Assembly (NCBI RefSeq): GCF_019550795.1
Contig: NZ_CP080545.1
Coordinates: 637,001 to 701,000, forward strand
DNA length: 64,000 nt
Direction: 5' to 3'
Source: Paenibacillus sp. sptzw28
GTDB lineage: Bacteria; Bacillota; Bacilli; Paenibacillales; Paenibacillaceae
Shown: one piece after another, positions 8,813-16,897 of the stretch
Numbering within the stretch: the stretch's first letter is position 1
Layout: every line of letters starts with the position of its first letter
Translations under genes and position numbers: made by a program
Notes under the pieces: generated by a model
Database searches by the model: none
What the model was told of the DNA's origin: nothing
The model's input: the letters and a program-made list of their open reading frames with translations, nothing else

Positions 8813-10747
8813 TTAATTCGCGATTGCCGGAACCGGAGGAAACGTCATTCCCTCACCCAGGTAATAACTCGTATGCGGCGGCTGATTGTAGGCTACGTTC
8901 TGCCAAGCTATACCGAGGCGGTATACCGGATCGTGCATCAGAGTAGGCAGACGGTATTGCGTTATGTCCGTCGTTGTATATATTCGCAGCGCCGTACTGT
9001 CCGCGGTCCGCCATACCGCTTCCTCCCGCCAGTCTCCGAGCAAATCGGCCTGAAGGTTCGGGGTGCCCTTCGTGTGATTGTTCGAGAGCGTCCCGTCCGC
9101 AATCAATAAAGGCACAGCCTGGTTGTTCATATAATCCCACTTTTCGATTTTGCCTACGCCGGTGACGGCTGCCGGGTCCCAAGTATGGTCGAGCAGCTCG
9201 CGCTGAAGATCACCGTCCCACCAGATTCCGAAATTGATGGAATTCGGCTGGACACCGCTAATCTTGACACCGGTCGCGCTGAATAGCCCATGTCCGCCGG
9301 AAGCCCATACTTCTTCGCCCGGAAAGCGGGGATCGATATCGGCAGACATGCCGCGTCCCGTATCTCTACCGGTGAACAGGCCCCAAATGGTTTCTCCGCT
9401 GTCTGCGTCGCGGAATTCGAGGCCATATGCAGCTGATCTTGATTCATGGACCTGGAAGACCTCCATCCCGGGTCTGTTCGGATCGAGATCCCCCAGATGC
9501 ATGGCATCGCCGTGTCCCAGTCCTGTTGTATACAAGCCCTGGCCGTTGTTGTCAATCGCACAGGCGCCGTATATGATCTCGTCCTTGCCGTCTCCGTCCA
9601 CGTCAGCCACACTCAGGTTATGGTTCCCTTGACCGGCGTATCCGGAGAATCCGGGTGTATTGGAGTCGAATGTCCATACTTCGGAGAGCTGACCCTCGCG
9701 CCAATTATACGCGGCGACAACCGTCCGAGTGTAGTACCCGCGGGCCATAATCAGGCTTGGGTGCTTTCCGTCCAAATAAGCGATGCCTGCCAGAAACCGG
9801 TCAACGCGGTTTCCGTAGCCGTCTCCCCAATCGGTGACCTTGCCGCGCGGAGGATTATAAGGAATGGAAACCAGTTCCTTTCCGGTCATGCCTTCGAACA
9901 GGGTCAAGAACTCAGGCCCTGACAGAACCCGGCCGGCTGAATTCCGGTAATCGGCATTCGCATCTCCGATCACTTTCCCGGTGCCATCAATGGTGCCGTC
10001 GGCCGTCTTGAAGGCAACCTCCGCTTTGCCGTCTCCGTCCAAATCATAGACCATGAATTGCGTATAATGTGCTCCGGCGCGAATATTCCGTCCCAGGTCG
10101 ATTCTCCACAGGAACGATCCGTCCATTTTATAAGCGTCGATATAGACCGGCCCGGTAAACCCGTCGTGGGCATTATCCTTGGCATTGGACGGATCCCACT
10201 TGACGACCAATTCGTATTTTCCATCTCCGTCCAGATCTCCGACGCTTGCGTCGTTCGCCCTGTATGTGTAAGTTAAACCGTCGGGAGTTACGCCGTCCGA
10301 AGGCTTCTGGAGAGGAACGTCGCGATAGGCTTGCCCCCATACGGAAGCCGGTTCCGATTGTTTGTGCTCCCTGCCGCCCCATACGGGTCCGACGGTATAG
10401 CTGGATGAGGTCGTCCCTTCCGCATCGAGGAAGTTTGTCGAGGCGGTAATAGCCGCCGTATTCAGCTTCACTCCGTCCCGGTATAAGTTGAAGGAAATTT
10501 GCTTGGGATCCGTGCCAAGCAGCCGCCAGCTTACAAATACGCCGTTGTCCGTTTTTACCGCTGTCAATCCGCGGTCCAAAAACTCCATCTGCCTTTTACC
10601 CTCAGTCGTGTCCAGTGTGATAGAGCTTGATTCTGCAATCGCTTTCATAGGAGCGCTGACCAGAATGAGCTGCAGCGATGCGAGCAGGCAGACTCCGGTT
10701 ACGACGGCCCTCCGCCGCCACGGCGTCTTATGACCTTTCTTCTTCAT
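8813..10747 (-). CDS. Secreted rhamnogalacturonan lyase, polysaccharide lyase family 11
   Basis: A 644-residue secreted enzyme. A positively charged start and hydrophobic stretch ending in an AIAES-type cleavage region form a signal peptide of about 40 residues. The mature part has the PL11 features: RQMEFLDRGL at the start, FVSWRLLGTD, repeated calcium-binding DLDGDGKxE blades (GDLDGDGKYELV, YDLDGDGKAEVAF, ADVDGDGKDEI) and ADLLGDWREEAVWR near the end. Relatives include Bacillus YesW (endo) and YesX (exo), which cleave the rhamnogalacturonan I backbone of pectin. AAGGAGG stands seven bases ahead of ATG 10747. It is divergent from a rhamnogalacturonan acetylesterase-type gene, with which it would cooperate outside the cell. 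Confidence 0.93.
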   Translation of the reverse strand: MKKKGHKTPWRRRAVVTGVCLLASLQLILVSAPMKAIAESSSITLDTTEGKRQMEFLDRGLTAVKTDNGVFVSWRLLGTDPKQISFNLYRDGVKLNTAAITASTNFLDAEGTTSSSYTVGPVWGGREHKQSEPASVWGQAYRDVPLQKPSDGVTPDGLTYTYRANDASVGDLDGDGKYELVVKWDPSNAKDNAHDGFTGPVYIDAYKMDGSFLWRIDLGRNIRAGAHYTQFMVYDLDGDGKAEVAFKTADGTIDGTGKVIGDANADYRNSAGRVLSGPEFLTLFEGMTGKELVSIPYNPPRGKVTDWGDGYGNRVDRFLAGIAYLDGKHPSLIMARGYYTRTVVAAYNWREGQLSEVWTFDSNTPGFSGYAGQGNHNLSVADVDGDGKDEIIYGACAIDNNGQGLYTTGLGHGDAMHLGDLDPNRPGMEVFQVHESRSAAYGLEFRDADSGETIWGLFTGRDTGRGMSADIDPRFPGEEVWASGGHGLFSATGVKISGVQPNSINFGIWWDGDLQRELLDHTWDPAAVTGVGKIEKWDYMNNQAVPLLIADGTLSNNHTKGTPNLQADLLGDWREEAVWRTADSTALRIYTTTDITQYRLPTLMHDPVYRLGIAWQNVAYNQPPHTSYYLGEGMTFPPVPAIAN

Positions 10748-11084
10748 CACTTATCCTCCTTAGGGGTACGTAATGCCACAATCTATGTGCGGCAAAACTA
10801 ACGTAAATTATGGAAGCCTTTTCGTAAATAGGAGATATTTTACCGGTTTGAATTTTTTTGCAGCCAACAAAGTGTTAAACGGACAAAAAAATACAAGCAC
10901 CGGGCTGCGGGGGGCTGGCTGGGGGCCGGAGAAGATCAGTCTTTGAATTAGCAGCTGCAAGAAGTTCTTATTGATGGAAAATCCGGCTTTGCCTAAACTG
11001 GTATTCAAGGATGAGGAGAAGGGGGCGACATTTTTTCTTCACTTGAGAGTAAGGCCAATATTACACGGGGAGGGGAATAATGGG
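10748..11084. other. Divergent intergenic region between PL11 and CE12 genes
   Basis: These 337 bases separate two divergent secreted pectin-degradation genes and should carry both promoters. A weak TTTACG/TACGTT pair with 17-bp spacing is visible on the minus strand toward the lyase. I see no convincing catabolite (cre) box and no other gene; a reading frame from 10971 only extends the esterase upstream without a ribosome site. Confidence 0.4.
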
Positions 11085-12722
11085 ATGAATAAATTAATAA
11101 AAAGGATCGCGACAATCGGATTGCTGTTACTTGTCGTTGGTACTGGAAGCTTCGAATCCTTCGTTCAGACTGCGGAGGGCGCTCCCTTCAAGAAATCACT
11201 GTTATTATTTGATTGCGGGACGGGAGGGGCGGCCGGCGGTTATACGCAGCTTCCCCCGAATGCTTCTTTCAACGAGACGGCTGGCTACGGATTTACTGAC
11301 ATATCCAGGGTGAGTGCTTATAACAGGGACAGCCCGGACATGCTTCGCGGCGATTTATGTCTGCCGGCCGATACCTCATTACTGGTCAATCTTCCTGATG
11401 ACTCATATCAAGTTACGATCATATCCGGCGATTCGGAGGCTCAGTCGTCGATGAGTGTAACGGCCGAATCCGTTCACGCTGCGGATTTCTCGGCTGATGC
11501 TGGGCAGTTCGATCAGGAGAGCTTTCAGGTTCGTATTGAAGACGGCCAGCTGAATCTGCATTTTAGCGGTTCGCACCCGGCGGTAAATGCCATCGAGATT
11601 TCAAAGGTGTATCAGTTTGATTTTGGCCCGGGACAGGTCGAGCCCGGTTACACGAAAGTTTTGGATAACACGCAATATTCGATTGGCAGCCGATTCGGCT
11701 TTGCCGACACGACCAAGGCTGCCTCTGAGGACCGGGGGGCGCCTGACAACCTGCGCAGAGATTTTGTGATGCCCGGCGGAACTTCCTTTGATGTCGATTT
11801 ACCCATCGGGGATTATCAGGTTACATTGATCGCGGGGGATCAAACGGAAGCGAATCTTATGGATGTGACGGCGGAAGGGATAACGAAAGCTCGGGCGGTA
11901 TCCTCAGCCGCAGGACAGTTCGCGTCCGTTTCCTTTAAGATCGCCATCATTGACGGTCAATTGAACCTTACACTGGCAGGCGCGAATGCGCGTATTAACG
12001 CATTGGTGCTGACAAAGCTGCCGAATCGCGTTCAGGGTCAAGTACCGAATGTTTATTTGGCAGGCGATTCAACCGTAATGACCTATCCATCCCGTTTCTA
12101 CCCTCAAGCCGGCTGGGGACAAAAGATCGCAAATTATTTTACCAAAGACGTCACCTTTACCAATAGAGCCATCGGGGGCAGAAGCTCCAAGAGCTTCGTG
12201 AGGGACGGGCGTTTGGATAATATTCTGACGGAAATTCGACCGAATGATTACTTGTTCATTCAGTTCGGGCATAATGACGCATCCAGCGTGCCGGAGCGGC
12301 ATACGGATCCTTATACCACTTATAAGCAGTACCTCGCGATGTACGTTGACGGGGCAAGGCAGCGTCATGCCCAGCCGGTCCTTATTACTCCTGTAGGACG
12401 TAGAAGCTGGGACAGCGCAGGCCTTTTCAAGAACGATTTCCCGGATTATTATGACGCTATGAAGCAGGTAGCGGCGGAGAAGGGCGTGCCGCTGCTCGAT
12501 TTAAACGCGAGAAGCATCGCGTATTACAATACGGTAGGCATTGAGGAATCCAAGTCGCTGTTCTTCTGGCTTGAACCAGGGGTGTATCCGAACTGGCCGA
12601 ACGGCGTTCAGGACAATACGCATTTCCAGGAATACGGCGCGGAGCAAATTGCAAGGCTCGTGAGCGATGGTGTGCGCGACCTGCACCTGCCGATTGAAGC
12701 TTTTCTCCTTCCCGCGAATTAA
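11085..12722 (+). CDS. Secreted SGNH esterase with two tandem N-terminal domains, rhamnogalacturonan acetylesterase-like (CE12)
   Basis: A 545-residue secreted protein. A signal peptide (residues 1-34) is followed by two copies of a beta-sandwich domain (about 38-170 and 178-315) that each open with an FDxG(P/T)G motif and contain the GYGFxD/RFGFAD and DLxxGxYQVTLIAGD signatures. The C-terminal SGNH hydrolase domain has S329 in GDSTVM, NRAIGGRSS, QFGHNDA, and D510/H513 in DNTHF. CE12 rhamnogalacturonan acetylesterases (YesT/RhgT-like) remove acetyl groups from pectin; usually one such N-terminal domain is present, so the duplication is noteworthy. GGGGAGGGG precedes ATG 11085. It pairs functionally with the divergent PL11 lyase. 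Confidence 0.88.
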   Translation: MNKLIKRIATIGLLLLVVGTGSFESFVQTAEGAPFKKSLLLFDCGTGGAAGGYTQLPPNASFNETAGYGFTDISRVSAYNRDSPDMLRGDLCLPADTSLLVNLPDDSYQVTIISGDSEAQSSMSVTAESVHAADFSADAGQFDQESFQVRIEDGQLNLHFSGSHPAVNAIEISKVYQFDFGPGQVEPGYTKVLDNTQYSIGSRFGFADTTKAASEDRGAPDNLRRDFVMPGGTSFDVDLPIGDYQVTLIAGDQTEANLMDVTAEGITKARAVSSAAGQFASVSFKIAIIDGQLNLTLAGANARINALVLTKLPNRVQGQVPNVYLAGDSTVMTYPSRFYPQAGWGQKIANYFTKDVTFTNRAIGGRSSKSFVRDGRLDNILTEIRPNDYLFIQFGHNDASSVPERHTDPYTTYKQYLAMYVDGARQRHAQPVLITPVGRRSWDSAGLFKNDFPDYYDAMKQVAAEKGVPLLDLNARSIAYYNTVGIEESKSLFFWLEPGVYPNWPNGVQDNTHFQEYGAEQIARLVSDGVRDLHLPIEAFLLPAN

Positions 12723-12762
12723 TGCCCGCGTGAGATGGATTGGTAATAGTATCTGGTAAACA

Positions 12763-12812
12763 AGCGTCAGTCCGGAATGTTATTTACCACATTCCGGACT
12801 GACGCTCTATTA
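12763..12812. terminator. Bidirectional terminator between convergent genes
   Basis: A perfect 17-bp stem: AGCGTCAGTCCGGAATG (12763-12779) pairs with CATTCCGGACTGACGCT (12790-12806) around a short AT-rich loop. It lies between the esterase gene (+) and the winged-helix/GyrB fusion gene (-). The T-run is weak on both sides, but stem strength and position support termination. Confidence 0.75.
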
Positions 12813-12831
12813 GTTGTGAGGCTCTGCAGGG

Positions 12832-13941
12832 TCAGGTGTGCAGGCTGATCGAAAGATCCGGATACGCCTCGGCAAGCTCCTCGATGTGACTGCTGACGAC
12901 TGCAGAGTCGAATTCCGCGGTGAACAGCTCAGGATCCGGTCGGATGGTCACACTTGTTCCGGTTTCATTCGTAACGCCGACCGGCAGGAGTTCCGTTTGG
13001 GGAATACCATGCTTATAGCTCTGCAGATGGATCGTTCCCTCTCTTCGAACCTCCACATGAAGCTGAAGGGACAGCGCGTTTACAACGGCGATGCTTATTC
13101 CTTTCTCTCCGCCAGGAGCGGTGAAGGATGCCCCTCTTGTCGTAAGCTGTTCCAGATCCGTCATGACGGTCTGTACGACCGATTTGCCTGTTCCGGCAAG
13201 CAGTTTGGTCGGAATGCCCCGGCCGTTATCCGCAACGGTGACGGCTGCGTTATCGTGTATATATACATGTACATCATTGCAGTAGCCTGCCTTGTGCTCA
13301 AGGACCGAATTGTCAAGCACGGCCCACAGCAGAAGGTGGGAGTCGTATTTCCCCTGCGCGGTCCCCAAGTAGGCTCCGGCATTTCCCCGCACTTCCGTCA
13401 TATCGATATAATCGCTTGTATCGAGCAGATCGGATACGGCGGCCAGCAGAACAAGCATCGGAAGCGAGCGGTGCTGAGCGATTGAATATTTGCCGCCGCG
13501 TTCCTCCTGCTGCAGCAGGTCGGCGCCGACCAGCGCTTTAATATGGTGATACAGCTGACCTGTCGTTCCCATATTGAGCAGCTCTACCAGCTCGGCGCCT
13601 GTCTGCGGCTTCCCCAGCAATGCGCGCAAAATATCAACCCGCTGCTTGTGTCCGAGTGCCGCTAATATCTTCGCCGCTTTCTCTCCGTCCGTATCGATTA
13701 GCTGGCGGACATTCCGCTCCTGCGGCTCCCACCTGTAACGGCTGCTGTCATTCCTGAAATGTCCCGAATAGTAAATAGCGCCTGCGGCGGTCTCGCCTGC
13801 TTCGGCTTCTGTAACGACGGATTGTTCATACCTTGCGCTCTTGCGGACGAGCAGCCGGTTCAACTGTTTCTGCATGTCGTTCATTTGATGTTTCAACAGG
13901 TCAAGCTCAGCGGTTAAATCTCTGGCGTCTTCCAAGAACAT
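12832..13941 (-). CDS. ArsR-type winged-helix regulator fused to a GyrB-like ATPase (Bergerat) domain
   Basis: About 369 residues in four parts: an N-terminal coiled coil (10-35); an ArsR-like winged helix (about 86-155, ALGHKQRVDILRALL and TTGQLYHHIKAL); a connecting helix; and a domain closely following the GyrB N-terminal ATPase (about 200-370). The last shows DNSVLEHKAGYC, VADNGRGIP, PGGEKGISIAVVNALS and NETGTSVTIRPDPELF. The asparagine that holds Mg2+ (GyrB N46) and the aspartate that binds adenine (GyrB D73) are kept. The general base GyrB E42 is alanine here (WAVLDN instead of FEVVDN), which predicts nucleotide binding with little hydrolysis. I infer a nucleotide-responsive repressor. 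GAGGTG sits two bases before ATG 13941 but six before TTG 13935, the likelier start. Confidence 0.8.
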   Translation of the reverse strand: MFLEDARDLTAELDLLKHQMNDMQKQLNRLLVRKSARYEQSVVTEAEAGETAAGAIYYSGHFRNDSSRYRWEPQERNVRQLIDTDGEKAAKILAALGHKQRVDILRALLGKPQTGAELVELLNMGTTGQLYHHIKALVGADLLQQEERGGKYSIAQHRSLPMLVLLAAVSDLLDTSDYIDMTEVRGNAGAYLGTAQGKYDSHLLLWAVLDNSVLEHKAGYCNDVHVYIHDNAAVTVADNGRGIPTKLLAGTGKSVVQTVMTDLEQLTTRGASFTAPGGEKGISIAVVNALSLQLHVEVRREGTIHLQSYKHGIPQTELLPVGVTNETGTSVTIRPDPELFTAEFDSAVVSSHIEELAEAYPDLSISLHT

Positions 13942-13957
13942 CACCTCATATCATTAA

Positions 13958-13977
13958 AATTACGTAATTACGTAATT
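13958..13977. promoter_or_regulatory. 20-bp perfect palindrome, probable operator of the winged-helix/GyrB gene
   Basis: AATTACGTAATTACGTAATT is its own reverse complement and contains two overlapping TTACGTAA units. It sits 17 bases upstream of ATG 13941, in the promoter zone of the fusion gene, and is shared with the divergently transcribed kinase gene. ArsR-type proteins bind such dyads and often regulate themselves. Confidence 0.6.
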
Positions 13978-14163
13978 AAATAATACCATGAACTATGGAT
14001 AAGTAAAGCCTCTTTCGGTAAAATCAGGAAAAGGCATGAAATGAGGAGCGGTTTAGTATGAATGAACATTTGGCACGATATAGATGAAGGCTTATACCTT
14101 CTTTATTTTTGCCGGCGCGCGTTTTACAATGAGGTATCAATAACATGGAAGGGGCTGCAGCGC

Positions 14164-14829
14164 TTGACGATGGAACCGAGCAGTATCGAGCTTGCGGATT
14201 TGGTGGAGCGTACGCTGCTACCCGGACTGGAGCTTGAGAGCGTTCAGCCCGAAGAACCGGTGCTGGTGAAAGAGCTGCCGGGGAATTGGACCAAACTGGG
14301 TGCAGGCAATTATGCCGGCGTATTTACACATCCCAATTTGCATGACGAGGTTGTGAAGGTGTATGCGCCAGGCCGCCCCGGGTGGGAAAATGAACTGGAG
14401 GTATACAGAAAACTCGGAGAGCACCCCGCTTATTCAAGCTGCCGCCATGCAGGGCAGCGGGGAGACCTTCGCTATCTGATTCTTAAGAAGCTTCGCGGCA
14501 AGACGTTCTACCAATGTCTTGTCCAAGGCTTGACGATTCCGCAGCAGGTCATCGACGACATCGATGCCGCGCTTGACTACGCCCGCTCCAGAGGTCTTTA
14601 TCCGCATGACGTTCACGGCAAGAACGTCATGGTATCGGAAGGCAGGGGGCTTGTCGTCGACGTATCGGATTTCCTCAAATACGAGCCATGCAGTATGTGG
14701 GACGATTTGAAAAAAGCTTATTCCTATCTCTATTCGCCGCTTATGTCAAATAATCCGGTTCCCGTCCCGGAGTGGGTTTTGAACGGCGTGCGTAAAGGGT
14801 ACCGGTTATTCCGCTCCGCGCACTCATGA
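14164..14829 (+). CDS. Small eukaryotic-like protein kinase
   Basis: About 221 residues with a compact kinase fold. Visible are a glycine loop LGAGNYAGVF, the lysine strand DEVVKVY, the helix-C glutamate in WENELEVYRKL, the hinge LRYLILKKLRG, the catalytic loop YPHDVHGKNVMV (Asp and Asn kept) and VVDVSDF in place of DFG. Such minimal kinases occur in Bacilli (YrzF-like); their substrates are mostly unknown. GGAAGGGG (14147-14154) is nine bases ahead of TTG 14164 and 15 ahead of ATG 14170, so the TTG is preferred; the frame is open back to 14062. It is divergent from the winged-helix/GyrB gene and may share its operator. Confidence 0.75.
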   Translation: MTMEPSSIELADLVERTLLPGLELESVQPEEPVLVKELPGNWTKLGAGNYAGVFTHPNLHDEVVKVYAPGRPGWENELEVYRKLGEHPAYSSCRHAGQRGDLRYLILKKLRGKTFYQCLVQGLTIPQQVIDDIDAALDYARSRGLYPHDVHGKNVMVSEGRGLVVDVSDFLKYEPCSMWDDLKKAYSYLYSPLMSNNPVPVPEWVLNGVRKGYRLFRSAHS

Positions 14830-14844
14830 AATCAGGCCGCTTCT

Positions 14845-15480
14845 TTATTCGCCTTTGCTCACTCGCTCCATCAGTTGAAGCATTTTCTCGGGAGGATAAG
14901 CGCCTGATAGCGCGTAACGGTTATTAACAACAAAGAACGGGACGCCAGTTATGCCCATTCGCCGCGCCTGCGCCAAATCGGCTTCCAATGCTTCGCGGCC
15001 TTCACCGCTGTGCAGGCGGGCAAGCAGATCCCTCTCGTTTACTCCAATCTCTGCCGCTATTGCCCCGATTGCACTGATCTGCGCGATATCCACGCCCTCT
15101 TCGAAGTAAGCGCGGAACAACGCGTCTACAGCCGCAGCCTTCAGCTCCTCCGGCACAACCGCGACAAAGCGGTGCGCCAGCCGGGTGGACGGCATCCGCT
15201 TGACCCTATCAAACCGGAAGTTGAGACTGACGGCGGCTCCCGCCCGGGTCACATGATCAAGCGCCTCCTTAAGCGCATTTTCTCCCCCCAATTTGCGAAC
15301 CATCACATCCGTAAACGGACGCCCTTCCTCAGGCAGGCCAGGATCCAGAAGATAAGCGTGATAAGCGACCGTCACCGCTTCGCCGCCTTTCTCTGCCCAC
15401 AGTTCAAGTGCGCGGGACAGGTTTTGTTTGCCGATGCGGCACCAAGGGCATACAACATCGGAATAAAGGTCGATATGCAT
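14845..15480 (-). CDS. DsbA-family oxidoreductase, FrnE-like
   Basis: A 211-residue cytoplasmic DsbA/HCCA-isomerase-type thioredoxin-fold protein. The N-terminal strand leads to DVVCPWC with the redox pair at C11/C14. A helical insertion occupies about residues 50-150, and the C-terminal TGVPFFVVNN carries the conserved cis-proline, followed by YALSGAYPPE. It matches FrnE-type disulfide oxidoreductases, linked in other bacteria to oxidative stress; no partner gene is adjacent. Both TTG 15483 and ATG 15480 fit the GAGG site; ATG is given. It is convergent with the kinase gene across only 15 bases. Confidence 0.85.
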   Translation of the reverse strand: MHIDLYSDVVCPWCRIGKQNLSRALELWAEKGGEAVTVAYHAYLLDPGLPEEGRPFTDVMVRKLGGENALKEALDHVTRAGAAVSLNFRFDRVKRMPSTRLAHRFVAVVPEELKAAAVDALFRAYFEEGVDIAQISAIGAIAAEIGVNERDLLARLHSGEGREALEADLAQARRMGITGVPFFVVNNRYALSGAYPPEKMLQLMERVSKGE

Positions 15481-15610
15481 CAATGTTTGTTCCTCTCTGC
15501 ATTGAATTGGTGGTCTAATTCTATCATGATTACCGGTTTATGAAACGGGTTAATTAGGGGATAGGAGTCACTTCGCTAAGACCCTGATCATGATAAGAAG
15601 GAGGGCGCAG

Positions 15611-16897
15611 GTGGATTATCCCGTAAATATTCTGCTTGTCGATGATCACCCGGAGAATCTCACCGCAATAGAGGCGGTGCTCGCGGGAAACCCGTACCGC
15701 TTGGTTCGCGCCTATTCCGGCAAAGAAGCGCTGAGGTGTTTGCTGGAAGAAGAATACGCCGTGATCGTCATGGATGTACAGATGACGGAAATGGATGGAT
15801 TTGAAACGGCCCGCATGATAAAGACCCGTGAAAAGTCGAAGAACGTGCCGATTATTTTCTTATCCGGGGCTGACCACGATGAAGACCTTTTCAGCGGGTA
15901 TTCTCTTGGAGCCGTTGACTATATGAGAAGGCCGTTTATCCCCCAAGTACTTAAAACCAAAATAGAAGGCTATGTCAGTATATATGATGCGAATAAGGCT
16001 CTTCAATTGCAGAGCGAGCTCCTGCAGGAGAAGACGAGGCAGCTTGAGAAAGCCAATCGGGAATTGACGAAGGCGAAAGAGGCCGCTGAGATCGCTTCAC
16101 GTGTGAAATCGGAGTTTTTGGCGATGATGAGCCATGAGATCCGCACTCCTTTGAACGGAATTATCGGCATGTCGGATTTGCTTATGACCCTCAAGCTTCC
16201 GGAAGAGCATAGCCAAATGGTCGAGATCATCCACTCCAGCGGCAATGCGCTGCTGACAGTGATAAACCATATATTGGACTTTTCCAAGATCGAGTCGGGA
16301 AAGCAGCAATTGGAGGAGGAGCCATTCTCGCTTAAGCTGTGTCTCGATGAAACGTTTGATTTATTTATGGCAAAGTCAAGAGAAAGTAATCTCGAAATGA
16401 CAGTGCATATGGACCCATCCATCCCCCCGGTCATCATCGGCGATATAACCTGTCTCCGTCAGGTGCTGAACAATTTGGTCGGCAATGCCGTGAAATTCAC
16501 GCATGTAGGCGGCGTCTCCATCACAGTGAACAAGCTTGGCGCGCATGCCGATACGATGGAGATCGAATTCGTCATTAAAGATACGGGGATCGGCATTCCC
16601 CGCGATAAAATGATGCAGTTGTTTGAACCCTTCTCCCAACTGGACGCATCCACGAACCGGAATTTCGGCGGGACAGGTCTAGGACTTTCCATTTGCAAAT
16701 CACTGGTTGAGCTTATGGGCGGAACCATTCGGGCACAACCGACCGAGGAGCCCGGAGCTACGTTTATTTTTACGGTTAAAGTAAAAACGTATTCCGCGAG
16801 AAGAACGATTAACGGAATGGAACGAATTATTCAAACGAAGCAGCGATCGGAACATAGTCTTCCTAATCGGGTATATGGAGAGGATATCAATGGCTAA
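15611..16897 (+). CDS. Cytosolic REC-histidine kinase (response regulator receiver fused to HisKA/HATPase)
   Basis: A 428-residue soluble protein: receiver domain (about 4-120, acceptor D55 in VIVMDVQM), a coiled coil (about 130-165), HisKA with H175 in [10 protein letters not shown], and HATPase_c (N box [11 protein letters not shown]1 DTGIGIP, G2 GGTGLGLSI). There is no input domain or membrane segment. GTG 15611 is chosen because AAGGAGG lies six bases upstream; an ATG at 15590 would overlap that site. Its stop overlaps the ATG of the giant HAMP kinase by eight bases, so the two are translationally coupled. I infer that the receiver takes phosphate from, or is read by, the partner kinase. 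Confidence 0.88.
   Translation: MDYPVNILLVDDHPENLTAIEAVLAGNPYRLVRAYSGKEALRCLLEEEYAVIVMDVQMTEMDGFETARMIKTREKSKNVPIIFLSGADHDEDLFSGYSLGAVDYMRRPFIPQVLKTKIEGYVSIYDANKALQLQSELLQEKTRQLEKANRELTKAKEAAEIASRVKSEFLAMMSHEIRTPLNGIIGMSDLLMTLKLPEEHSQMVEIIHSSGNALLTVINHILDFSKIESGKQQLEEEPFSLKLCLDETFDLFMAKSRESNLEMTVHMDPSIPPVIIGDITCLRQVLNNLVGNAVKFTHVGGVSITVNKLGAHADTMEIEFVIKDTGIGIPRDKMMQLFEPFSQLDASTNRNFGGTGLGLSICKSLVELMGGTIRAQPTEEPGATFIFTVKVKTYSARRTINGMERIIQTKQRSEHSLPNRVYGEDING

Noticed and set aside
14058..14087. A nine-codon frame after a GAGGAG site, possible leader peptide
   Set aside because: Too short to support, with no regulatory codon run and no attenuator structure after it.
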